Source of the DNA: Idiomarina ramblicola
Lineage (GTDB): Bacteria; Pseudomonadota; Gammaproteobacteria; Enterobacterales; Alteromonadaceae
Reading direction: 5' to 3'
Assembly (NCBI RefSeq): GCF_003987255.1
Contig: NZ_PIQC01000004.1
Coordinates: forward strand, 62,001 to 126,000
DNA length: 64,000 nt
Each line of letters opens with the position of its first letter. Positions within the stretch are counted from its first letter, which is position 1. This document shows, piece after piece, positions 43,042 through 51,908 of the stretch. The position numbers were made by a program, and so were the translations under genes. Under the pieces are notes generated by a model, which was given only the letters and a program-made list of their open reading frames with translations, ran no database searches and was not told the DNA's origin.

Positions 43042-45642
43042 TTAAGCACAAACAAAACTGGTGTCGTCGTCTTTCACTACACGGTTCTCGTAGTTGTCAT
43101 CAATAAAACTGCCCTGGCCAATAACAACGCCTTGTTTTTCTACTTCGTTCTTTTGCGTTTCGGTCTCCAGGCCATCAGCATAAACGTCAATATTCAGCTC
43201 ATGGCAAAGGGTAACAATGTGTTTTAACATGGCCTGAGCACGATTATTGCTGCTTAACCGCGCAATATAATGGTGATCGAGCTTTAATATGGTGAATGGG
43301 AAGTTATAAAGGAACTGCAGCGGCCCAGAGCCACTACCAAAGTTATCAATCACTAAGGTAAAACCAAATTCAGACAACCGTCTTAAACTAGCCAGTACCC
43401 GGCGGCCATCTTTAACCAGATCCGTTTCATCAAATTCCAGAGCGATACTCTCTGGCTTGGCCCCACTGTCCATAACAATATTCACCAGCTCATTTAAATG
43501 GCTGGTCTTTAATAAATGACGCACTGATAAGTTGAGGTGCAAAGGCGTATCGGCACTCACATTATTCTCGACTAACCAGTGACTGGCAGCACGCAACGCA
43601 AATCGGTCAAGCTTTACGATAAGTCCGGTGCGTTCCGCCAGAGGTAAAAGTTCTTCACTGTCAAAACTGTATCTTGGGTCTTCCCACTCAAGTTTTGCTT
43701 CTACGGCTTTAACATTGCCCGTCGTTAAATCAACTATTGGCTGATAACTGACAGTAAAATCCTTATCAACTTTTGCATGTCGCAATGCCGTTTCTTTACG
43801 AACACTATCTACCAGCGATTCGTGCATACTGTCGTCAAATAATACGTAGCGACCACGACCCATGCCTTTGGCCTGATACATGGCAGCATCCGCATCACGC
43901 AATAAACGCTCAGCAGAGTCTGTTTCTTCAAGGCATTCTGCAATACCAATACTTGCGCCTGAGTAATGTTCCTGACCATTAAGCTGAAAAGGCTCGCTCA
44001 TCTGCTGGATCATTCGCTTTGCCACGTCTTTAGCATCTTCGATACTGGTAATGGTATCCAGTAAAATCACAAATTCATCGCCGCCTAAACGCGCCACCAT
44101 GTCGTTGTCACGCACACAATCGCCAATACGTTTACTCACTTCCAGCAAAAACTCATCGCCGGCAGAATGCCCCAGGGTGTCGTTAATATTTTTGAATCGG
44201 TCAAGATCGACAAACAGCACCGCAAAGTGATGCTCAGGATGTCGTCGTTTATGAGCTACTGCCTGCTGCAAACGCTCATTAAATAAAATACGGTTGGGTA
44301 ATCCGGTCAGGTTATCGTGATGTGCTGCGTGAAATAAGTTGGACTCTGTTTTCTTTCGGCGCTCTATCTCTGAAACCAGTTCTTCGGTACGTTCTGCGAC
44401 TTTCTTTTCCAGGAACTGATTGACTCGCTGAATTTCTTCCGCCGATCGTTTTCTATCGATAGCAACAGCTACATGCTGCGAAACAAAGTTAAGCAGTTCT
44501 AAATCATCACTTTGATAGAGAAAGTCGCCGTCATAAGTCTGAACCGCAATAACCCCAAACACCTGACCATTCATCATTAGCGGGCTACCCAGCCATTGTT
44601 TGGCGAGTTTCATACCACCATAGCCCAGCTCAATCTCATTCTTTTTCAGTAATTTTTGTCTGACCGTCGCATCGACGAAAGCAGGTTCCCGCCCTTTTAT
44701 GACATACTCGGTTAAGCCTTTACCGACTCGACGACGTTCAGCCTTAGAGCCAGTTTCATCGACATGATAAGGGAAATGCAGGAATTTTTTATCGTTGGAT
44801 AACAGTGCAACGTAAAAATTATCAGCATGAATTAATTTACCAATTTGCCGATGTAGTTGCCCGTAGAATGTATTCATATCATCGGACGTATTGGTCAGCT
44901 CAGAAATAGCAAACAACACAGAGGTTTGTTGCTCTGCCCTTTCGCGAATGGTAATTTCGCTCATCAGACTCTCATTCGCGTGACGCAGCTCTGCAGTCTG
45001 ATGTTCTATCTCGCTTTGCATCAAGTCACGTTGCTTTAATCGCTCCAACGCATTAACCACGTGTTGTGATACGAAAGTGAGCAAGTCTTCATCAGAGGTA
45101 TCATAACGAACATCGGCGCTGTAGCTTTGAACGACCATGACACCGATAGTGACATCACCACGTTTTAGTGGAACACCCAACCAGTCCTGGTGTTCAGCAC
45201 CTAAGCCTTCGATTTCATTATTCTCAATGAGCCGTTGGTAAACTTCCGGCGGGCATAAAAGCGACTGGCCTTTTCTAAGAACATACCCGGTTAAGCCTTT
45301 ACTCAACTGCTCTAAAGGAATACGCTCGAATAAAGTGTCCTGGTCAATTTCATCAACAAAGTAGGCAAAATCGACCAGTTCTTCTTGTGGTTCATAAAGG
45401 CAAATATAGAAATTGCGGGCGTACATCAGTTCACCGATGATTTCATGCAGCGACTGATAAAAATTATTCATTTCGCGCGCAGAAGCCGCCAGCTCCGAAA
45501 TTCGGAACAGCGCTTTTTGTACGACTTCAGCCGATCGGTATTTTTGCGTCAAGCCCTTTAAGCGGACAATGACCTTTTGCAAGCGTTCATTTTCAGTTTG
45601 TAACTCCTGAAGCTGCGCCTTGCTTACCTTACGGTCTGTCAT
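43042..45642 (-). CDS. GAF-GAF-GGDEF-EAL sensory protein with degenerate EAL domain
   Basis: An 866-residue cytoplasmic c-di-GMP protein. An N-terminal coiled-coil segment is followed by two GAF-type domains (about residues 30-210 and 235-400), a coiled coil, a GGDEF domain (about 430-600) and a C-terminal EAL-like domain. The GGDEF motif (520-524) and the product-inhibition site RDND (511-514) are intact, so diguanylate cyclase activity is likely. The EAL part has EAK at 648-650 for EAL, DNFG for DDFG, and ADGLET for AEGVET, losing metal ligands. It may be a sensor or inactive. Inputs to GAF domains are unknown. Confidence 0.88.
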   Translation of the reverse strand: MTDRKVSKAQLQELQTENERLQKVIVRLKGLTQKYRSAEVVQKALFRISELAASAREMNNFYQSLHEIIGELMYARNFYICLYEPQEELVDFAYFVDEIDQDTLFERIPLEQLSKGLTGYVLRKGQSLLCPPEVYQRLIENNEIEGLGAEHQDWLGVPLKRGDVTIGVMVVQSYSADVRYDTSDEDLLTFVSQHVVNALERLKQRDLMQSEIEHQTAELRHANESLMSEITIRERAEQQTSVLFAISELTNTSDDMNTFYGQLHRQIGKLIHADNFYVALLSNDKKFLHFPYHVDETGSKAERRRVGKGLTEYVIKGREPAFVDATVRQKLLKKNEIELGYGGMKLAKQWLGSPLMMNGQVFGVIAVQTYDGDFLYQSDDLELLNFVSQHVAVAIDRKRSAEEIQRVNQFLEKKVAERTEELVSEIERRKKTESNLFHAAHHDNLTGLPNRILFNERLQQAVAHKRRHPEHHFAVLFVDLDRFKNINDTLGHSAGDEFLLEVSKRIGDCVRDNDMVARLGGDEFVILLDTITSIEDAKDVAKRMIQQMSEPFQLNGQEHYSGASIGIAECLEETDSAERLLRDADAAMYQAKGMGRGRYVLFDDSMHESLVDSVRKETALRHAKVDKDFTVSYQPIVDLTTGNVKAVEAKLEWEDPRYSFDSEELLPLAERTGLIVKLDRFALRAASHWLVENNVSADTPLHLNLSVRHLLKTSHLNELVNIVMDSGAKPESIALEFDETDLVKDGRRVLASLRRLSEFGFTLVIDNFGSGSGPLQFLYNFPFTILKLDHHYIARLSSNNRAQAMLKHIVTLCHELNIDVYADGLETETQKNEVEKQGVVIGQGSFIDDNYENRVVKDDDTSFVCA

Positions 45643-45818
45643 TCAGGTTCACCCTTAAACACTGACTCTCCATGCCGCAAAACACACTTTTTTAACACTT
45701 GTTGCTTTTAATAACAGTCGTACAGTATAGACCTCTGTCAAAAAATAGAAAAGATTTGCTTGAGAAATAATTGGCAAGAGGTGTCGAGAGGATAAGTTAA
45801 CGTCAATTGACATCAAAA

Positions 45819-45847
45819 AAGGCTGCCAAGTTGGCAGCCTTTTTTTA
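45819..45847. terminator. Strong bidirectional terminator
   Basis: Arms AGGCTGCCAA and TTGGCAGCCT around one central G, flanked by six A on the left and six or more T on the right. It lies between the divergently placed cytochrome c5 and GGDEF-EAL genes on the minus strand, so it most likely ends cytochrome c5 transcription, 25 bases beyond that stop. Confidence 0.88.
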
Positions 45848-45871
45848 ATGGCGTCTGGAAATTAAAGTCTT

Positions 45872-46297
45872 TTAGATATCTTCGACCATATAATCGATAG
45901 CCGCCTGAATTTCATCTTCTGAACAGTCACTACACGTTCCCATAGGAGGCATCGCATTGAAACCTTCAACCGCATGTTTTAATACCGTTTCCATGCCTTG
46001 GTCTAAACGCGCTTCCCAGTCAGATGCTTCGTTAATTTTAGGGGCGCCCATAACACCGCTGGTATGGCAGGCTGTGCAATACTTGTCATAAACTTGCTGA
46101 CCTGAACGCGGACCACTACTTTCCTCGGCCTCACTGCTTTCACCAGCTACATAGTGCTTACCTGCCGGTTTAATACGCTCAGCTATTGCTTCGCGTGACA
46201 TGTCATCCTGCACAGATGCCGCACTGATGCTTAGCGCAAACAACATTGAAATAGTGCCCAAAACGCTCTTAACGAAAAATGAATTCATAACTTTCAC
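45872..46297 (-). CDS. Cytochrome c5 family protein
   Basis: A 141-residue periplasmic c-type cytochrome. The start is GTG with AGGAG six bases upstream; a Met three codons in is the alternative. A signal peptide (about residues 1-27) precedes a Ser/Glu-rich linker and one haem domain with CTACH, a Met ligand in MPPMG and an extra cysteine pair CSDC, characteristic of cytochrome c5. It likely shuttles electrons to an oxidase. It is divergent from dinB and ends in a strong terminator. Confidence 0.9.
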   Translation of the reverse strand: MKVMNSFFVKSVLGTISMLFALSISAASVQDDMSREAIAERIKPAGKHYVAGESSEAEESSGPRSGQQVYDKYCTACHTSGVMGAPKINEASDWEARLDQGMETVLKHAVEGFNAMPPMGTCSDCSEDEIQAAIDYMVEDI

Positions 46298-46381
46298 TGG
46301 TTTCTCCTACAAATGGCTGGTGTTCTTGCACGCCCAGTTAGTGGATGCGATTATAACCACAAATGTGCAAAGGATAAACAC

Positions 46382-47452
46382 TTGGCTGAAATTGCTCGCA
46401 AAATAGCTCTGCTGGATTTGGATGCTTTCTTTGCTTCGGCTGAAGAATTGCGCGATCCCAGCCTGAAAACACGGCCTTTTGCTGTTGGTGGAGGTGGTGA
46501 GCGAGGCGTCGTTGCCACAGCGAATTACCTGGCTCGCCAATATGGCGTCAAAAGTGCCATGCCGGGCAGCCACGCCCGTCGTTTATGCCCTCAGTTAACT
46601 TTTATACGTCCCGATGGCAATTATTACCGGGAACTGTCCAACAAGGTTCTGGATATCCTGCAAGAGCTAACACCACGCATTGAACCTGCCTCGATCGACG
46701 AGTTTTATCTGGATTTAACCCACCTGGAAGAGTTTAAGGGCAGCGCCACTCTGGCAATGAACTTTGTGCGGGAACAGATTAAAACCCTGGGAATAACCGG
46801 ATCGGCCGGTATTTCAAACCAGAAGATGGTTGCCAAAATTGCCAGTGAAGAACGTAAGCCCGACGGTCAATTCGTTGTGCATCCCTCAGAAGTCATGAGT
46901 TACATTGCGGCATTAAAGCTGAAACAGATTCCCGGCGTCGGCCCGAAGAGTCAGCAAGTACTCACTAACCACGGACTCACTACCGGAAAAGACATACAAA
47001 AAATTGATTTACAGCAACTGCAGGCCATTCTCGGCGAAAAAGCCGGATACGTGTTATTTGAGCGTTGTCATGGTCGTGACCGTCGTGAAGTCGTTACTGA
47101 GCGTATTCGCAAAAGCGTGGGAGTTGAGCAAACCTTAACGACCGACATGCGGCTGGAATCAACGGCGCAGGCTTATGTGCAGGACAATTTATTACCAAAG
47201 TTGCGGCAAAGAATGAAAATTTCTCACTGGCGGGAGCAGCCCATTCGCAGCCAAACCCTTAAACTGAAGTTCTCTGACTTTACTCAGACAACAGTCTCGC
47301 GTAGTGCTCAATTTATTTCGCCCAGCCTGTTTTATCAGCTATTAGATGAAGCCTGGCAGCGTGGTAAAGGAAAAGGGGTGAGGCTGTTGGGGATCAGTGC
47401 AACATTGCCTGACCCCAACGAGCAGTTACAGCTCGAGCTTGAGCTGGATTAG
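46382..47452 (+). CDS. dinB: DNA polymerase IV (DinB)
   Basis: Y-family translesion polymerase. I use TTG with AAGGA seven bases upstream, giving 356 residues starting LAEIARKIALLDLDAFF; an in-frame ATG at 46313 would add 23 unconserved residues and nearly abut the divergent gene. Catalytic acids are visible: Asp12 and Asp14 in LDLDAFF, and the SIDEFYLDL pair. Thumb and little-finger domains follow, and the protein ends in QLQLELELD, a probable beta-clamp binding motif. No LexA box was recognised upstream. Confidence 0.9.
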   Translation: MAEIARKIALLDLDAFFASAEELRDPSLKTRPFAVGGGGERGVVATANYLARQYGVKSAMPGSHARRLCPQLTFIRPDGNYYRELSNKVLDILQELTPRIEPASIDEFYLDLTHLEEFKGSATLAMNFVREQIKTLGITGSAGISNQKMVAKIASEERKPDGQFVVHPSEVMSYIAALKLKQIPGVGPKSQQVLTNHGLTTGKDIQKIDLQQLQAILGEKAGYVLFERCHGRDRREVVTERIRKSVGVEQTLTTDMRLESTAQAYVQDNLLPKLRQRMKISHWREQPIRSQTLKLKFSDFTQTTVSRSAQFISPSLFYQLLDEAWQRGKGKGVRLLGISATLPDPNEQLQLELELD

Positions 47453-47886
47453 TCGTCTTTAACCGTAATGGTGATTTTTTCTGAAACCACTGCAGGGTTA
47501 TGCGGTATGTGGCTTTTGTCACCCAGAATGAGTTGTAACGTATGTTCACCCGGCTCTAACGTCACCGTGGTTTCCGTCTGGCCACCACCAAAGTGAATAA
47601 CATCGCCACCCATTGGTTTATCCATAGCCGGCAGCTCATCTTTATCAATCAATAAATGATGATGTCCGGTATGTTTTACATCGACACCCGCTGGTGCCAC
47701 ACCCATACCACTTAAGCCAAATTTTACTTTAAAGGTTTTACCCACGGTCTCACCGTCTTGCGGGGAGATAATGTAAGCCTGGGCTTCTTGTGATGCTTCT
47801 GTACGTTCTGTTTCTGCTGCCTGCGCGGTTGCAAGAACAGGACCGCCTAGCATCGCTAAGGCGCCAATCATCCATGCTTTATTCAT
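47449..47886 (-). CDS. DUF4399 domain-containing periplasmic protein
   Basis: A 145-residue exported protein starting at ATG after GGAGA. The signal peptide ends near AQA (about residue 24). The DUF4399 domain has AYIISPQDGETVGKTFKVKFGLSGM and HTGHHHLLID, with a His-rich loop. The His cluster could bind metal, but the function is unknown. It overlaps dinB by four bases at its 3' end. A TTGAT-N4-ATCAA sequence lies 16 bases before the start. Confidence 0.8.
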   Translation of the reverse strand: MNKAWMIGALAMLGGPVLATAQAAETERTEASQEAQAYIISPQDGETVGKTFKVKFGLSGMGVAPAGVDVKHTGHHHLLIDKDELPAMDKPMGGDVIHFGGGQTETTVTLEPGEHTLQLILGDKSHIPHNPAVVSEKITITVKDD

Positions 47887-47911
47887 AACTTTCTCCAATT
47901 ATTGATATCAA

Positions 47912-49804
47912 TCAATTCAGTTTAAACTGTGTCACCAATTGTTCCAAGCGTTCAAATGCCGTATTCAGTTCACGACACGCCTGCTTAGTATTATTTAGAT
48001 TGCTGACACTCTGATCGTTCATACTACTGATATCCATAATGTCACGATCCAACGTTTGGATCACAGAAGTTTGTTGTTCTGTTGCCGAAGCAACCGAGTG
48101 GTTAACGTCATCGATATTGACAATAATCGCGTTGATCTCTGACATGTGTTCAGCAGATTCCTCTGCACTTAACACACAGGCATTGCTTATTTCCTGACTT
48201 TCTTTCATCACATCAACCACACTGCGAGTGCCGGCCCGAACCCTTTCTATCATCGATTCAACTTCGGCAGCGGATGACGAGGTTCGCTGGGCCAGGTTAC
48301 GCACTTCGTCCGCGACTACGGCAAAACCCCGGCCAGCTTCACCAGCCCTGGCAGCTTCAATTGCCGCATTAAGCGCCAGCAAATTGGTTTGCTCGGTAAT
48401 GCCTTTAATCACTTCAATAATATTTCCAATATTCTGAGTGTCTTCGTCCAGAGTATGAATGGCCTGACTGGATGCATCCATACGCTCGGACAAATGTTGA
48501 ATTTGCTGGCGGTTGTGTTGTAGCGAATCTCTTGCTGACGAAGCTTTCTCAGTACCCGAACTGGCTTGTTCGGAGGCTTTTGCTGCGTTTTCCGCAATTT
48601 CATTCGCGCTGGCACCCAGCTCATTAATAGCGGTTGCTACGGAGCTAGCTTTTCCCGCCTGCTCACTGCCAATGTCCATAGAATCATCATTCGCCTTGAC
48701 CATACTACGGATATTACCTTCCACCTGCTGTGCCGCCGCGTTTACTTCAAGTAACGCTTGCTGAATTTTTTCAATAAATTCATTCATACGGCGTGAAACC
48801 AGACCAAACTCATCATCCGACTCAACCGGTAGCCGCTGAGTTAAGTCGCCCTCACCACGAGCCATATCCGTCACGGCTTCATTGAGTCTGCGCAGAGGTT
48901 TCAGCAGCAAACGCAATAACCAGGTTAGCGAAACAACAACCGCCACAATGCCAATAATCAGATAGATGACAGCAGTCCAGGCAAAGGTCGACACGTTGCT
49001 GTAGGCCTGATCACGGTCAATAACCACACCCAGATACCAGTCAACACCCTGTATGCCCTTTATTTTATGGAAAGAGACCAGGCGCTCAGCGTCATTAATG
49101 CGATATTCAGAAAAGTCAGGGCTCAGTGACACCGATTGCCCTGCGTAGTCATTGACGGACTTTTCAATCCAGTCTTCATCCGGGTGAACCAGAATATTAC
49201 GGTCACCACTTACCAGAAAAGCAAAACCCAGACCCATAAAGTCGATGTCGTTTACGATGTCTGAGATTTCATCAAGCATCATGTCGCCGCCGGCAACACC
49301 CACCAACTGGTTATCCCGACGCATTGGGACTACCGCAGTTATGGTCAGTTCATTGGTTGTCACGTCGATATACGGTGCGGTATAGGTTGGCTGCTCTTCA
49401 TCAACCGCTAATTGATACCAGGGACGGCTACGGGCATCGTAATCATCGGGCAAATCAATGCTCGGATCATCCAACAGGAAGGTTCCGTCAATTAAGCCAT
49501 AGTAGACATTTTTGAACTTCCCGGCCGCTTTTGACTGTTGCACACGTTCTAATGAACGAGCGGTGGAATCATCAACGTCATAAGCGTCAGCCGTTGCCTG
49601 AACAATGCTCATGCGATCATTGAACCACTGCGAGATATTGCTGGATACAGAATCCGATAAAGCCTGCATCTGATGCTGCAAGTTACTGCGGGTCTGAGTC
49701 GACATCTGCAAAAAGTTAGTCAGCGTAAAAATACCCAGCACTAACACCAGTATTAACGATGCAACAGCTGTCACTTTTTGTGTAAACTTTAATTTTTTCA
49801 GCAT
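47912..49804 (-). CDS. Methyl-accepting chemotaxis protein (dCache sensor)
   Basis: A 630-residue chemoreceptor. One N-terminal helix, a periplasmic double-Cache domain (about 35-275; [19 protein letters not shown] and [20 protein letters not shown]), a second helix and HAMP (about 285-355), and the cytoplasmic signalling domain with the hairpin [19 protein letters not shown]. The dCache type often binds amino acids or other small molecules. The ligand is unknown. No other chemotaxis gene is nearby. Confidence 0.92.
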   Translation of the reverse strand: MLKKLKFTQKVTAVASLILVLVLGIFTLTNFLQMSTQTRSNLQHQMQALSDSVSSNISQWFNDRMSIVQATADAYDVDDSTARSLERVQQSKAAGKFKNVYYGLIDGTFLLDDPSIDLPDDYDARSRPWYQLAVDEEQPTYTAPYIDVTTNELTITAVVPMRRDNQLVGVAGGDMMLDEISDIVNDIDFMGLGFAFLVSGDRNILVHPDEDWIEKSVNDYAGQSVSLSPDFSEYRINDAERLVSFHKIKGIQGVDWYLGVVIDRDQAYSNVSTFAWTAVIYLIIGIVAVVVSLTWLLRLLLKPLRRLNEAVTDMARGEGDLTQRLPVESDDEFGLVSRRMNEFIEKIQQALLEVNAAAQQVEGNIRSMVKANDDSMDIGSEQAGKASSVATAINELGASANEIAENAAKASEQASSGTEKASSARDSLQHNRQQIQHLSERMDASSQAIHTLDEDTQNIGNIIEVIKGITEQTNLLALNAAIEAARAGEAGRGFAVVADEVRNLAQRTSSSAAEVESMIERVRAGTRSVVDVMKESQEISNACVLSAEESAEHMSEINAIIVNIDDVNHSVASATEQQTSVIQTLDRDIMDISSMNDQSVSNLNNTKQACRELNTAFERLEQLVTQFKLN

Positions 49805-49869
49805 CTTAAAAGCATCTCTTATTATCGTTCTCTTATGAGCATTCTTAGGCGGTCAGTCGCTTTATCGAG

Positions 49870-51240
49870 CTATCCCACTTGAATATCGGTTTCCGGGAAG
49901 CGGACGTGGCGTTTCCTTGGCGTCGCTAAAAAATAAGCCAGAGTTAACGGCCCTACGCGTCCTGCAAACATTAGGAACACCAACACCAATTGGCTCGCCG
50001 CCGTTACTTCTGCCGTAATTCCTCTGGATAATCCAACGGTCGCCGAAGCCGACAAAACTTCAAAGGTTATATCTATAAACGGCAGCGGATTCAAAATCAT
50101 TAGGATAAATATGCCCAGAAACATCAAAGTTAAAGTAACCAAAGTGACAGCGAGCGCTTTCATCACCAGTTCCTGAGGCACCGTACGGTTCAATAAAGTG
50201 ACATGCTCACGACGGCGAAGAAACGCATAAGTGGCAACCAGCAAAACAATGAAGGTGCCTAACTTGATACCACCTGCGGTGCTCATTGAACCGCCCCCAA
50301 TGAGCATTAGCAGCATGGTATAAACCGCACTTGCGTCAGTCATTGCCCCGGTATCAACCGTGTTAAAACCAGCTGAACGTGGTGTGGTTGCCTGAAACCA
50401 AGCCGCCATCGCCTGATCACCAAAACTCAGGTTTGCGAATGTGGCCGGGTTGTTCATTTCCAGCAGCCAAATAATAGTCACCGACAATACATTAATGATT
50501 AAAGTTGCCCATAAGATAGCCCGGGTATAAACCGAGAACTTATACCAACGACGCTTTTCGTAAATATTAGTAATAACCGAAAAGCCCAAACCACCAATAA
50601 CAAACAAAATGCTGATAATAAGATTCACCGGTACGCTGCTGGCATAATCCACAATACCGTTGGGAGACAAAACAAACCCGGCACTGTTAAAAGCAGAAAT
50701 AGCGTAAAAGATGCTTTCAGCAAAAGCGTCAATAAATCCTTTTTCCTGCCACCAGGTAAGCGTCAGGCCTATTATTGCAATGGCTTCAACAATTAGAGCT
50801 AATGAGACAACCGCTTTAGCCGTGCGTCCGATACTGGCCAGACTGGTTTGTTGCATGGCTTCTTTAGCCAGCACCTGATGCTGAATACCAACATGACCGC
50901 CGATGGAAATAGCGGCTAACACAGCAAAGGTCATAAAGCCCAGGCCTCCGGCTTGTATCAGTAAGGCCAGGACCCCCATTCCAAATGGCGTGTACGTTGC
51001 TCCGGTATCGACCACAACCAGTCCAGTCACGGTGACGGCTGAAGTCGCCGTGAATAAACTTTCTAACCAGGTTATTGGCTGCTCCGTTGCGAAAGGTAAC
51101 TTTAACAACAACGTGCCCAATATAATCAAGCAGGCAAAGCCACCCGACAAAATAACCGGCGGACTGGCACTGAAAGCTTTTCGTCTTTTTCGCCCCGGGC
51201 GGCGGTACAGCCAGGCTGTTGATGGGATCCACTGCTTCAT
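49870..51240 (-). CDS. ktrB: K+ transporter membrane subunit KtrB
   Basis: A TrkH/KtrB ion transporter of 456 residues with four repeats of helix-pore-helix. Selectivity regions are visible: SAVTVTGL, SAFNSAGF, TPRSAGFNTVD and ASATVGLSRG, each with the filter glycine. Length and the small TrkA partner favour Ktr over Trk; Ktr systems are usually Na+-stimulated. The start overlaps the upstream ktrA stop by four bases (ATGA). Confidence 0.9.
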   Translation of the reverse strand: MKQWIPSTAWLYRRPGRKRRKAFSASPPVILSGGFACLIILGTLLLKLPFATEQPITWLESLFTATSAVTVTGLVVVDTGATYTPFGMGVLALLIQAGGLGFMTFAVLAAISIGGHVGIQHQVLAKEAMQQTSLASIGRTAKAVVSLALIVEAIAIIGLTLTWWQEKGFIDAFAESIFYAISAFNSAGFVLSPNGIVDYASSVPVNLIISILFVIGGLGFSVITNIYEKRRWYKFSVYTRAILWATLIINVLSVTIIWLLEMNNPATFANLSFGDQAMAAWFQATTPRSAGFNTVDTGAMTDASAVYTMLLMLIGGGSMSTAGGIKLGTFIVLLVATYAFLRRREHVTLLNRTVPQELVMKALAVTLVTLTLMFLGIFILMILNPLPFIDITFEVLSASATVGLSRGITAEVTAASQLVLVFLMFAGRVGPLTLAYFLATPRKRHVRFPETDIQVG

Positions 51241-51899
51241 GAAGGCTCTTTTAGCTTAGGGGCAATCGCTTTCAGCGCCTTTAAACTGCCAGCCATCACC
51301 AAAGTTTCATTACCTTCCAGACTCATTGATAATGAAGGATCTACCGTAACTTCGTCACGTCGTTTGATTAATAAAATATGAAAGAACTCACTATCATCAG
51401 GCATGATATCTTCCAATGTTTTTCCCTTAAGGTGCTCGCCAAGGCTAATTTCAACACAATACCAATTATGGCCAAGTGACATGTACTCATTGACCATCGG
51501 ATAGTTCAATGACTGTGCAACTCGTATCCCCATTTCTTCTTCAGGATGGATAATGCGGGTAACCCCAAGCTTCGACAAAATTTGATGATGAGATTTCGAC
51601 GTTGCTTTTGCCCAAATCTCTTCTACACCAATGCTTTTCAGGTGCAACACGCACAGCAAGCTGGCCTGAAGATCTTCCCCTATAGCCACCAGCACGACTT
51701 CGCAGTTGGTTAAATCCAACTCCTTCAGTGCTTTTTCATCGGTCACATCAGCAATGGCTGAATGCGTTAATACATCCGCCATCGCCTCTACCGCTTTCTC
51801 GTCCGAATCGACGCCTATTACCCTATGACCAAGATCGAGCAGCTCTTTTGAGGTTCGGGCACCAAAGCGCCCTAAACCTATGACGCCAAATTCTGCCAT
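51237..51899 (-). CDS. ktrA: K+ transporter regulatory subunit KtrA
   Basis: A 220-residue RCK protein: N-terminal Rossmann domain with VIGLGRFG (residues 6-13) and an acidic residue in VDSDEKA for the nucleotide ribose, followed by a C-terminal TrkA-C domain. One RCK unit is typical of KtrA, whereas TrkA has two. It binds ATP or NAD(H) to gate KtrB. AGGAG precedes the ATG; KtrB is translated right after it. Confidence 0.9.
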   Translation of the reverse strand: MAEFGVIGLGRFGARTSKELLDLGHRVIGVDSDEKAVEAMADVLTHSAIADVTDEKALKELDLTNCEVVLVAIGEDLQASLLCVLHLKSIGVEEIWAKATSKSHHQILSKLGVTRIIHPEEEMGIRVAQSLNYPMVNEYMSLGHNWYCVEISLGEHLKGKTLEDIMPDDSEFFHILLIKRRDEVTVDPSLSMSLEGNETLVMAGSLKALKAIAPKLKEPS

Positions 51900-51908
51900 G
51901 TCAGACTC

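Noticed and set aside
46298-46381. Possible LexA box upstream of dinB.
   Set aside because: No CTGT-N8-ACAG pattern was found in the 84 bases between cytochrome c5 and the TTG start.
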